Origin: Xiphophorus maculatus
Lineage: Eukaryota > Chordata > Actinopteri > Cyprinodontiformes > Poeciliidae
Direction: 5' to 3'
Length of the DNA stretch: 64,000 bases
Assembly (NCBI RefSeq): GCF_002775205.1
Contig: NC_036447.1
Coordinates: 9,350,501 to 9,414,500 of the forward strand
Shown piece after piece: positions 38,901 through 47,790 of this stretch (the first letter of the stretch is position 1; every line of letters begins with the position of its first letter). A program made the translations under genes and the position numbers. The notes beneath the pieces were generated by a model. The model was given only the letters and a program-made list of their open reading frames with translations, did not search any database and was not told where the DNA came from.

Positions 38901-41900
38901 AACAACTTCATTTAGGGGCAGAAGGAAGCAAACAATCAATCAATCTGAAACTCAAAACATGCAGGCTTCATGTCTTTTCCCAACATCAATGTAGTTTATT
39001 TGCACAGAGCTGCTTTTAAAAGCAGAAGCAAACTGATCCCTGTGCGCTTATTGCCATGTCACTGTACTGCAGTAAGCCTTGTGCTCCCCATTTATTCCTG
39101 CTTTTTAAAAAAAGTTATCAATAATGAGGGTCCTATACAAGATTAAAAGTAATGAGATTGTATGCAGGTTTAACAGACATCACAGTGCAGGAAATGTTGC
39201 TGCAGGGATGAGCTTGAGTTTCCAGCACTCATTGGAATGGCTGTGAATCAGTAATTGAGATTGCCATAAAATAGTAAAATAATAGTTTAGGGTCCTGTAC
39301 AAAATAAACCACAAAACATACACTATGGATTCTTATGCAAATAGAGCTGTGATTGGCTATCTATTTGATTTAGTTGGTGATTTCAATAAAATATAATTGA
39401 TACAAACAAGAACTAAAATAGTTTGCTTTTAAGTTACACATACTACATATGGTCACAATATAGCAGCGTGAGAATACACCCTTCAGCTACTTAGCCTGTT
39501 TCACTGCTGCAGCAGTAAAATATACAATTAGGAAAGAACCATTAAAATCAGACAAATGAGATGGCTTCTAATTTTTGCCGGTCTTTTTTCAGAGGGAATA
39601 CATTTAATGAACAAAACACTGTCTGACACTTGTGAGCTCAAGACATCGTTGAGCCTGAGTCATTGCTCCAGGCCGCAAAATGCGAAATATCAACACTAAT
39701 AAAGTCAAAATAGCATTAGCTCTTGGTAAGGGAATCAAATGCTAATACATGCCATTCTCATTGGTATGTGTCAGACCATTTTCAGCAACATTTACTGTGG
39801 AAATAAAAACACTGACGTCTGAAGCACAGAATGAAAAACTGATGGCAAATCGCTCAACTACTTTCAACAAAGCAGCAGCGATTGAATTCCTTCTTTCTGC
39901 TGTGATTGGCGAATAACAAGGAAATTCTGCTGTTTGCAGAGGATCAGTGCTCTGCCACATAAAAGACCAAAATTAGGATAATTGGTCTGTTTTTTGACAC
40001 TTCCTTCCATTGTGATGCGACCAAGACTGAAAGAGGCGTATTTAATATCCGAGTTCTCTGGGTTCATTTCTTAACCTCTAAAGAAAAGGCTCACCTTCTT
40101 TGCTGACCTCACCTGAAAAGGTTTCCCAAAAAGGAAATAAACAGGACCACTTGGTTTCAGCCAGACAGGAGCAGCCCAGCTACAGAGAGCTTAATCTATT
40201 TATAGGAAAACACCGCTACACTACAGCGATCAGGGCAGAAAAGGAACTCCAATAAGATGGGAAGACCAGTCTTGTTTAACAAACTACAGAGAAAACACAG
40301 ATTTAAGGATACCATTTTTACATTCAAGTCCATGTGTGATGGCATTACTCAACCTTAACAGTTACTTCATATTTTACAGGTTTAAAAATGGCTGATTCTA
40401 ATGACTTAACTGTGATTTCCTACTTTTTGCCATTAAGTGTCTCATAAAGGTATGAGACTGATATTCTGTAATAATCAGCATTGCTATAAACATGCAGATA
40501 GTAATTGCAATTAATGGCAATGACAAGAGTACATCTCCTGCGGGTAAGGCAACACTCTCTAGTTCTGGCGTATCAACTCCTCCAGGGGCAGTGCATTAAA
40601 GTATCTAATTGTTCACAGGCTGACAGCTGATCTTCTGGAAATCTAACATCTCGAGTGGCGCCTGTCTAAAAATCAGCCAGAGGCCACTGTACTCCGTTCT
40701 GAGCAGCACCTTCTACCAGCGACAGAAGCTATTTGAGGATGGAGAAGCCTCCCTCTCTGTTTTGCCAGGAAAATCTCAAAATGACCATTAGCTCTGATCG
40801 GATCTGATTCCATGACCCCAACCTTTTGAGCTGCACAAACAGCTAGATCCCATTTCTCTGTGGGTTGTATGACACGGTGATGACCTCACTGTAAGGACAA
40901 ATGCTTCCACAATAGATGTTTCAGGGCACATGTGTTAATGTGTCTGGTACGCGTTCAGATGCAGGTAAAAATATTCAAACTCTTTTAAGTTTTCCACATT
41001 TTGTGATGTTACAACCTAAAATTTAACTGTATTTCCATGCAATCTGTACAACATGCATCGTTTTTCTCCCACTTCACTTCAATGCGCTGCATTTTGTTGG
41101 TACACCTCATAAAATCCCAACAAAATACCTTGACATTGTGGTAGTAGTGTGACAAAATGTGGAAAGGTTTTCAGTGTTTGTGGTGATGTCACAGCATATT
41201 CCTTCCCGTCTGGGTCCATGAGGCAAGTACTTCTATTTATAAGCAACATCTGTCCATCTGATTTCACACTCTAGTATGTTTTGGGAATATAGAAGGAAAA
41301 AAATACACAAAATTGAAGCAGTGGATCATTTACTTTACCGTTCTGTTCATCCAACTCGTTGCCGATCTCTTGGCCCATTATCTTCTGTCGACTGATGACT
41401 GCTGAAAGTGCATCCAGGCCTGCGTCCTGGACTGAAGGAAAAGACAACAACCATAAACAGAAGGTACTAAATAAATCACTCAATAAATCCATTTTGATTC
41501 ATTTGTTTCTTTTAAGTACTAGAGAAAGAAACAAAATGGAAAAAATAGAATGTAAAATGTGACTGGCGTGAAAACATTAAAAATATGGGAGAAATACATC
41601 GGAGCTTCTGTAGGTGTCTAAGTTTGACATTTTCCAAACCACGGGAATTTCTTGTAAGCCACAAGTTCAGAAATAAATGTTAGCCATTTCCAGGAAACCA
41701 ACATTGGTGTCACAACTTCCATATGGTAAGATTTCACTGTTTTAACCTAACTCATTGACTGTATACCGACAATAAAGGAAACTATGGAGAAGACAAGGAG
41801 CCAGGTGGCAAAAAATATCTCAGTGATTAAATCATATCAGACAGGAATCAGAAAATAAGATAAAAACATATGTTGTTTTGTAATATAACCCATAAATGAA

Positions 41901-44900
41901 TACATGTTTAAATTACATTTCAAATATAAACATGAGCAATGCAGTGAATTAATGTATCCATCAAGTTTTATTAAACTACTATATTTTACAGCACTCATGA
42001 AAAATCTCATCATGACTTAAATGACCTTTACTTAATATAAACTTCTTTTTAAAAGAATTGATCAAGTGAAGTCCTAAAAACTCTGACGTTGATAGATACA
42101 TACATCCAAAATTAATTACATCTTTTAGTCAAAACAGGCTTAGCCAGTTAAATTGTTCAAAATATACTACACACACAACATATTTAAAAGCAAGAATTGG
42201 TTGTTTGATCCTAAAATATTTTATCTATGTTGAATCTATGAAGTGGAAATTACCCTCAATGATTCTCTGTTGCTGTTGTTTAATCTCTCCAAAGGACAGT
42301 CCCTTCGTCTCCTCTGACTCCTCAATGAGCCACGGGTTGGGTGTACCTGCTGCTGCTCCTCCGCTCATCAGCGTGGATCTAAGGTTCATAAAGACGACAG
42401 TTTTTAGCAATCAGCTAGCACTCAGAAAAAATAAACCTTAAGCGCACAACAAGTCAACAAAGACTTTAGAGTGTACTGAAATGCTTGTTTTGTCTGAAAG
42501 TTCTGACATCTCAGGCAATTTTCATCAATCAGCAAATTCATATGGATACTATTTTTTTTTTTCAAAAATAAAATTCTGAAAAGTGTGACATGATTTTTGT
42601 TCACATCTTCCGAATTAATAGTAAAGCTAATATTCCTGCAAGCTTAAAATCTTGCGGTACGCCTCCACCAGCTTTACAGAGTGCAAATTTTTCAGATTCT
42701 TTTTAAGCTCAGTAGAATCCTTTTTGAAGTCTTACTTTATGTTCTGAATTTAATTTTGGTCTGGACTTTGAGAAGGCCATTCTAACACAATAATAGATGT
42801 GATCCATTATGTTGTAACTCTCATGTGTTTTGTGGTTGCTCAGCAGAAAGGTGAACCTCTCAGGTCTGATAGAGTATATTACAGGTTTTCCTCCAGGGCT
42901 GACCATTGACTCTGACCAGCTTCCCTGCTGAGGAAAAACATCCCCCAGCAATATGATGCCACCATCGTGTTTCACAGTGAAGATTTTGTGTTCAGCATAA
43001 TGTGCAGTGGCCATTTTCCCATACAAATTGTCCAAAATGCTACATTTTGTTCTCATCTAACCATAGAACACTCTTCCACATGATTTCTTTCTTTTAATGC
43101 AAATTATTCTTCCTTTCTTCCAACAGTAGATTTCTTGGTACTTTTTCCATAAACTGCCAGGTTTCTGGAGCATACAACTACTAATAATTATTCTGTCAAC
43201 AGATGTTCCACCTATGCTTGGGATCTTTTCAGCTCTTCCAGAAGTCAAGAATGCAAGCAAAGGTTGATACAATCGGTGAAGCAGAGGAGACGTGGCATTT
43301 AGTCGAATCTGTCTAACAGGTTTGATTATTATTAAACCGAGTGCCAGACATGAACTTCCTCCATTCTTGCACCTACTGTGTAGAGATCCAATTAAAACAG
43401 TCAGGGAGTACCAAAATCAGTCAGACACATCTTTTGGCAGACACAAGTAAGATGACTGTCATCACTGAGCATCCAGTTCCCGACTGAGCCACATGGACAG
43501 GCGGGATTTAACTAATTGCAACTATTTCCTGTGTAACCAAAGACACAGGAAGGTTAGAGGTGTAAAAGTGTTTCCTAAGGGCAACGCCCTGTGCCAAGCT
43601 TTTAAGTGGCACCATGTCCTTTTTTTTTATTTAAAAGTTAAAGTTCTCCTGGCAGCCTGGGTGCTGTTCATTCTGCTCAATTTTTTCAACCCTCCAAAAA
43701 AGTAGCTTAGATCACTGAAGCATGGCCAAATTCATCCCCTCCCGCACTTCTGTCCTCTCAGACCACACAGTGGGAACGGGGTCTGATGCCTTCCCTCAAA
43801 TCCAAATTACCCACCACATATTGCCATTAAAGTCAGGTCTCAGTGAGCAAACTGAATGCCGTACCACCACATGATTACAGTTTGCCGAGCTAACTTATTA
43901 GCGAATGCCGTTTTTTTTTTTTATGCAAGGAATTCCTTTATGTAATTGAGTGTGTGGTCTGTAAAAAGATGAAAGCCTGTGCAAAGCAGCGCTAACTAGA
44001 TCAATCCCATACCCGAAGCTTGTGAAAGATGTCAGAGAAACTCACAGGCAGAACTCAGCGGCAGGGCTCCTTTTATTGCGACTGATCTGATTAAACTGAT
44101 TCTGCTGTAATTTAAATGATTTCCATCAATCACCTACATCATTCACTTAGCTTTTTTTCCTGTGTTTCTCTTCCACAGGACTAAAAAAGTTTGGAATTCC
44201 AAAATTTCATTAAGAAGAGAAAGTGGGAAAGTAAAGAGCAGAGCATCACTTCTTCCTGTCCAAACAAATATCACCTTGTAAATGTGTGGGAGGGTTTTTC
44301 AGGGGCCACCATATGTGTGATGAGCAAGCAAATAAGTCTAATGACAAAAAATAACCTGGAAAGTCACTAAAACTCCAGACAAAAGGGCTTCAGTCCAAGT
44401 GATGATGCCAGTAGAGGTCAAAACACACAGCTGAGGACCTTCACACACAGTCCTTGTGTGTGAAGGTCTGTAACGCTTCATCAAAGCCAAGTACAGATCC
44501 TGTGACAACTGGGAAAATCTTGGTCAATAAAGATCCTTTCGAGCAAAAGACAAACAAATTCAAAATGTAATGTGCAAAAGGAAAGTAAAGCCATAAAGAC
44601 TATAACCCAACCACTGCATTGTTGTGCTGCAACTAACTACTTACATGAAGTTCAAGTGACGTATCACATAAATCATGACATACTGTACATTTAAATACTG
44701 ACAAAAAATAAATCTAACTAGAAAATATTATTCTAACTCATAAAAAAGGCAAGAATATTTCATTAAAAATAAAAATTTGAAACTATTTAAAATTCTGTTT
44801 GCTAGTTTCACTTGCAGTGCCTAATAACACCATAAAAACTATCTCAGTCATTCTATGAACTGGTCTTACCATAAGATGCTGCTATTAAACATTTGTTATG

Positions 44901-47664
44901 GTTTCAGATTAAAAATCATTAACCTACTAGAAACATATATTAAATTAATATACAACACTCTACAAAGCAGTCTGAACAGGTTTTCTAACATTTCCAATTT
45001 CAAAGTTCCAGACTTTTCTAAGGATCAACTTGATCATTTTCAAGTCAAATAAAATTTGTTCGTTTTTCTTTTCATTAAATCTGTTACAACATAAACTGAA
45101 ACTATGACCATATCCTTCTTTTACACATTCAGTGCCCTGCATATTCATCCTTTTTTTAATTGCAATGCAAATAACTTCCATTTACTTACTTCAAATTGTA
45201 TGCAACTGTCCACTACAATATTGTGAATACATTTTATAAATAAAAGATCACACCAAAAATCTGATTGCTTTTGGTTTACACGCAAGCTCAAAATGTTAAA
45301 AAAAGGAAATTTGACTGCACATCTCCTGAACACACCTTCCCCACGGTGGAACATGGTTGTGTTGCTTTCTTTCAACAAGGATCATGCAACCTTTCTTTCC
45401 ACTTTCAACTTGGTGCTACTTTGTGTTGGTTTATCATATATAGTGGAAATAAAATGCTTTAAAGCTTGTGGTTGTAATGTGGCAACATGTTGGAAGATTC
45501 AACAGAAACAAATACTTTTGCAAGGCATGGAAGTAACAGAAAAATATTTTCCACAAAACATAGCTAGGAATATTTTCTATCATTCCAATACTTATTCAAA
45601 CACAGAAAAAAAAATCAAGGGTAACTTCCATACTTTTCAAGTATGAAGGATAACTTAGGTTTCTGCAAGTTCTTAAACTTTTGATTGGAATTAGGAGCTG
45701 GAATATGGAGAGTTTCCTCTCCATAACAAAACAATTTACAGGGTGTTACCACCTTTAGGAGTGAAAGGTCACACACATTATTGGTACCAATGGACATTAG
45801 TGTGGGGTAATCTGTATTCTAAAAATCAAAAGTCACTTACGTAAACTGAAAATCATGTGAAATGTGTCTGCACACTGCATTTTATTAAAGTTTTATTAGA
45901 TACAGGATGACGTAGTTCCTCTACAGGTTAATACCTGGATGGTTCAGGCTCTGCGATGTCTCCTTTGAAGGTGGCATTGAGTTGCTTCTCTCTGGTTAGC
46001 AGATTATCAATCAGGTTCTGCCTCCTGTCAGCTTCTGACTGCATTCTGACGAGAGCAAGTTAAGATCACACCATCCCCTTTCATCACCATCTGTCACAAT
46101 GGACTCAATGAGGTTTTCCGATCATGAGTGAAACTGTTCACAATGTATTAGTTTCCTTTTCACAGAACACTACCACCCTCTACAGGATCACCACCGTTAC
46201 TGCGAGCAGAACCAGCTCTCCGGGAATGACAGTAATTTCAATCTCACGACTTTGAGAACTTGTAATCGTCAAAAAAAAGGATACATCCGCCGAGACGAGG
46301 AGCTTCTTAACAAGCCTTCTTGGAGCTGAGCAATATTTTGTTTAAGTTTCTGAAGGGACGCTCGTAACGTCATATTTATCTGGGGGAAGAAAAAAAAAAG
46401 CACATGCATGCAGGTGAACATGGAGGCACATTTTCTCAAGAGAGAGAGAGAAGGTAGCGCCTCACCTTTGCAGGGTTTCCCCCCGTTCGCTGCTGCCTGT
46501 TTCTTTCATGGATATTTTCCGCTATCTCCTGGGCAAGGCGGCAGGTGGCGTCATAATTCTGCAACCTACATGAGAAGTGGATGGGAAGGAAAATGTGTAA
46601 CACATGAAGCAACAACAGATATGTTTCTCAAATACAATTTAAAGAACAGCAGAACAGTGCGTTACAGCCAAAATCTCAACTAAAATCAGATTAAGATGCT
46701 GAATTAAATCTATTCTGTAAAGAGTGGATCAGAATTCGTCCACAGTAATGTAAAATAATCTACAGTTGTTGCAAACACTTGATGGCAGATGCTGCAGAAC
46801 AGCGTAGAACCACTTATCAGTATGATTTTTTCACAAAAAGCCACGATGATTTGGACAAAAAAATGCAAAAACAATAGAAATCTAGAAAGGCGGCACCTAT
46901 GAGATGACATTAAACTCACTGATCCAAAACATTTCACAGTTATGAAATGTTTTGGATATCTGGCAGCTGTTTATAACTTGAAAGCTTTCCTGTTTTATTT
47001 TCAGTTGAACTGTTTTCAGTGGAATCCCGTCAGGATTTCCTTACGAGGATACCAACAAAATTATTTTAGATAATGTGCTTAGTATGTTTCTTCAGTTAAG
47101 GAGATGCGAGTCTGTTTACAGTCAGAATCTGGAGAGTTGTCTGCTTAATAAATCCTACAATTACAGAACAAGACACTCATTCTAATTACTGCAATATTTC
47201 TTAAGCTCCTAATAACTGATGAGCAGATGTGACTCGCATCTGTCTAACGTAAGAAATACACCAATAATACTGTCAAAAATACAAACAGTGAAATAAAAAA
47301 AAACAAGCCACTTGTGACACATATTCATCATCTAGTCAGAATGTGGAGCTGAACCACAACACATTCCTGCCAATTGTCATGCGCAGTACTGTGTCACTTT
47401 AAGTGAAACATAAGCGTCTAATGTTTCAATTGCAGCTTTCCCCCCCCCTGTAAATTCAACAACAAAGAATTCATAGCAACAAAATATAAACACTATTATG
47501 TATTTGGTTGAATCTGATAAGGAACAAGCAACCAAAGAAGCTAACTGGGCACAAAAACGAAACAACCGGGCACAAAGAAGACATATGTTGCTGTTATTGA
47601 TACATTTGAGACGGTCCGTTTTATTAGAAGACATAATCACCTACCAGGGATCTTGAGACATCAT
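14844..47664 (-). CDS. stx8: Syntaxin-8 (complete, 8 coding exons)
   Basis: The gene encodes the Qc-SNARE syntaxin-8, which pairs with syntaxin-7, Vti1b and VAMP8 in late-endosomal fusion. Exons, in transcript order: 47664-47645, 46565-46466, 46379-46285, 46045-45935, 42378-42254, 41431-41339, 23263-23162, 14908-14844. All boundaries are GT-AG and phases agree. The 711 nt give 236 residues, the human length. Domains: N-terminal helical region with D-P-W-L-Q-N-Y-D-A-T-C near the start, linker with N-P-W-L-I-E-E at about 123-129, SNARE motif about 145-208 with the zero-layer Gln in D-E-Q-N (Q180), and a C-terminal membrane anchor 217-234. Two tandem ATGs open the frame; human-like numbering favours the second. 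Confidence 0.97.
17081..17135. repeat. (AAT)n and poly(A) simple sequence
   Basis: About seven AAT units run into A-rich tracts. It is low-complexity sequence with no other structure. Confidence 0.85.
19230..19640. mobile_element. Degenerate DNA-transposon remnant
   Basis: The phrases GGCTTTGACTAGGCCCAGG and, further on, CCCCAAACCATGACACTTCC resemble antisense transposase text of fish Tc1-like elements, here heavily decayed. Ends are not identifiable. Confidence 0.35.
20160..20290. repeat. Dispersed repeat fragment
   Basis: The words AAGTGCCTTGCTCAAGGGCA and CTCCTCCCAGTCAGTCACAG are typical of a high-copy teleost repeat related to LINE/SINE 3' ends. I cannot place it more closely. Confidence 0.45.
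21725..21840. repeat. Internal repeat segment within the hAT element
   Basis: The words CATGTCCGGGAAAACGAGGA and CGTCTGGTCACCCTAT match the terminal text of another widespread teleost DNA repeat (usually read TAGGGTGACCAGACG on the other strand). It could be a nested older insertion captured inside the hAT element. Confidence 0.4.
21997..22034. repeat. Perfect 16-bp hairpin inside hAT element
   Basis: Left arm GCAAGCAGGCTACCGA (21997-22012) and right arm TCGGTAGCCTGCTTGC (22019-22034) are exact reverse complements around a 6-nt loop. Such an undamaged foldback in otherwise decaying DNA suggests a recent origin. Confidence 0.95.
22415..22920. mobile_element. Tc1-like left-end fragment
   Basis: The stretch contains GCAACCACAAACATCAATGG, ATTTTATGTGATAGACCAAC and a later AAATAGCTCAAGCAAAGACAG, the recognisable order of the left part of a fish Tc1-like element. 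No transposase frame remains. Confidence 0.6.
23162..23263 (-). CDS. stx8: stx8 exon 7, C-terminal half of SNARE motif
   Basis: Encodes residues 182-216, I-I-D-D-L-A-H-L-V-D-K-T-D then R-N-E-T-R-R-V-K-L-V-E and S-A-S-C. This is the membrane-proximal half of the SNARE helix. Acceptor GTCTCAG, donor GGTGAGC. Confidence 0.97.
31626..31769 (-). other. Orphan 47-codon frame with hydrophobic C terminus
   Basis: Read on the - strand, an ATG frame begins M-L-V-M-K-C-N-W-D-W and ends in a run of Ala, Leu, Ile, Thr (T-A-A-A-A-G-T-L-M-L-I-T-L-T-L-F) followed by a few polar residues and TGA. The pattern resembles a tail anchor or GPI-signal. A pyrimidine-rich CTCCCCTCCCAG acceptor-like site lies just upstream, but in the frame it sets an early stop intervenes. 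No partner exons were found. A chance frame over a CAG-rich patch is quite possible. Confidence 0.2.
31910..32400. mobile_element. Decayed Tc1-like fragments
   Basis: A first part contains GATTCTCCATTAGATTTAGG and a nearby TTTAACTAGGCCACTTGAAC, matching antisense transposase text of the fish Tc1-like family. A second part near 32.3 kb contains GATTACAGATAATGAAAATC, a word of another common teleost repeat. Neither retains ends or frames. Confidence 0.45.
33093..33117. repeat. Poly(A) run of 25
   Basis: A pure A tract. It could be the tail of an old retroposed copy, but no body or target duplication is evident beside it. Confidence 0.9.
36147..36190. repeat. Hairpin, 18-bp arms with one mismatch
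   Basis: AGTGACCCATTTGACTGT (36147-36164) pairs with ACAGTCAAATAGGTCACT (36173-36190) except at one base, around an 8-nt loop. Confidence 0.9.
37340..37432. repeat. Dispersed repeat ending GGGCCGGCCCTGC
   Basis: The words CCTAAGCGGCTGCTTAGTTT and TTGGGCCGGCCCTGC belong to a repeat seen in many teleosts, probably a DNA transposon end. It abuts the SINE that follows. Confidence 0.45.
37461..37620 (+). mobile_element. tRNA-derived SINE
   Basis: The head has a tRNA-like plan, with an A-box-like region near GATAGCCCATGACTAAAGTG and a B-box-like GCAGGTTTGAGTC about 50 bp later. It is followed by the unrelated body ATGTCTTCCCCCTCTCTCAC and an AATAAAGGCCACTTGAGC tail, a combination characteristic of a common teleost SINE. 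The B box differs from GGTTCGAATCC, so the internal promoter is probably weak. It is not a functional tRNA gene. Confidence 0.7.
40968..41186. mobile_element. Internally deleted Tc1-like element (MITE-like)
   Basis: Left text TTTTCCACATTTTGTGATG and right text GTGACAAAATGTGGAAAGG face each other as imperfect inverted ends only about 200 bp apart, with CATAAAATCCCAACAAAATA between. The whole transposase region is missing. Confidence 0.55.
41339..41431 (-). CDS. stx8: stx8 exon 6, N-terminal half of SNARE motif
   Basis: Encodes residues 151-182: Q-D-A-G-L-D-A-L-S-A-V-I-S-R-Q-K then G-Q-E-I-G-N-E-L-D-E-Q-N, including the zero-layer Gln. 93 nt, with a split codon at each end. Confidence 0.97.
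41432..42253 (-). other. stx8: stx8 intron 5
   Basis: An 822-bp AT-rich intron with GT-AG ends. I see no repeat with recognisable identity and no additional gene. Confidence 0.85.
42254..42378 (-). CDS. stx8: stx8 exon 5, linker and SNARE start
   Basis: Encodes residues 109-151, S-T-L-M-S-G-G then N-P-W-L-I-E-E and G-E-I-K-Q-Q-Q-Q-R-I-I-E. It matches the human linker, which has S-L-M-S-G-G and N-P-W-L-F-E-E at the same places. Confidence 0.97.
42700..43300 (-). pseudogene. Tc1-like transposase pseudogene
   Basis: Read on the - strand, broken frames follow a Tc1-family DDE transposase. The block E-H-K-I-F-T-V-K-H-D-G-G-I-I-L-L corresponds to the usual H-T-x-P-T-V-K-H-G-G-G-S-I-M region, followed by a degraded G-x-F-S-x-x-G segment. 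Stops and frameshifts separate at least two open parts (42709-43056 and 43057-43272). Terminal repeats were not found. It is in the same orientation as stx8 but in an intron. Confidence 0.75.
44436..44468. repeat. Perfect 14-bp hairpin
   Basis: GACCTTCACACACA (44436-44449) and TGTGTGTGAAGGTC (44455-44468) are exact reverse complements around a 5-nt loop. Confidence 0.93.
45245..45560 (+). mobile_element. Tc1-like transposon fragment
   Basis: The words CCTGAACACACCTTCCCCAC and CGGTGGAACATGGTTGTG match the sense strand of the transposase region around H-T-x-P-T-V-x-H-G. Soon after, TACTTTGTGTTGGTTTATCA matches the right end, so the middle has been deleted. Confidence 0.6.
45935..46045 (-). CDS. 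stx8: stx8 exon 4
   Basis: Encodes residues 72-109, M-Q-S-E-A-D-R-R-Q-N-L-I-D-N-L-L-T-R-E-K-Q then E-P-E-P-S-R. D-R-R-Q-N-L matches the human block. I chose the acceptor CTCGTCAG (46046-46048) over a nearby CAG because it restores I-M-Q aligned to human I-T-Q. Confidence 0.93.
46285..46379 (-). CDS. stx8: stx8 exon 3
   Basis: Encodes residues 41-72, I-N-M-T-L-R-A-S-L-Q-K-L-K-Q-N-I-A, a helical part of the N-terminal domain. Starts in phase 0 after a CCCCCAG acceptor and ends with AT of a split Ile codon before GTATCC. Confidence 0.94.
46466..46565 (-). CDS. stx8: stx8 exon 2
   Basis: Encodes residues 7-40, L-Q-N-Y-D-A-T-C-R-L-A-Q-E-I-A-E then E-R-N-R-Q-Q-R. The ATGTAG acceptor is preferred over the downstream TTGCAG because the latter would create an immediate stop with the TG left by exon 1, whereas ATGTAG gives Trp and D-P-W as in human. 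Confidence 0.94.
46566..47644 (-). other. stx8: stx8 intron 1
   Basis: A 1.08-kb AT-rich intron with GT-AG ends. I see no repeat of recognisable identity and no extra gene. Confidence 0.85.
47645..47664 (-). CDS. stx8: stx8 exon 1, start codon exon
   Basis: Only 20 coding bases: ATG ATG TCT CAA GAT CCC TG, then a GTAGGTG donor. The second ATG aligns with human M-A-P-D-P-W. The frame stays open upstream to 47865, so a longer N terminus cannot be excluded from sequence alone. Confidence 0.9.
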
Positions 47665-47790
47665 GATAAAAGTTAACTTGACTCGAAATATCACAGCTTC
47701 AAGCAGAGCAGTAATCACTAACAAGCCGTTCCTTGTTTTGGAAACGACGTCACTACGGTGAACGGCGAGGGCCATTTGACTCAATCGTTT
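47665..47790 (-). promoter_or_regulatory. stx8: stx8 5' UTR and promoter-proximal region
   Basis: The bases just upstream of the stx8 start are more GC-rich than the surroundings. They include a CRE-like TGACGTCG on the - strand (47752-47745) and no TATA box, as usual for a housekeeping SNARE gene. The transcription start cannot be fixed by eye. Confidence 0.4.

Larger units (their letters stand above)
23264..41338 (-). other. stx8: stx8 intron 6 (18 kb)
   Basis: The largest intron of the gene. It is mostly AT-rich unique sequence. It contains a short orphan frame at 31.63-31.77 kb, Tc1-like fragments near 31.9-32.4 kb, a 25-A run at 33.09 kb, a foldback at 36147-36190, a dispersed repeat and a tRNA-derived SINE at 37.34-37.62 kb, a MITE-like deletion derivative at 40.97-41.19 kb, and a mildly GC-rich patch at 40.50-40.93 kb with no assigned role. 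No other stx8 exon is expected or seen. Confidence 0.8.
42379..45934 (-). other. stx8: stx8 intron 4
   Basis: A 3.56-kb intron. It carries the decayed Tc1-like transposase at 42.70-43.30 kb, a foldback at 44436-44468 and a second Tc1-like fragment at 45.25-45.56 kb. Nothing else is recognisable. Confidence 0.85.

Noticed and set aside
42225..42410. Uninterrupted 61-codon frame through stx8 exon 5
   Set aside because: It includes the real exon but also reads through both splice sites; only 42254-42378 is coding.
45145..45646. Overlapping frames of 77-117 codons
   Set aside because: They arise from a Tc1-like fragment and AT-rich flanks; none keeps transposase sequence in one frame.
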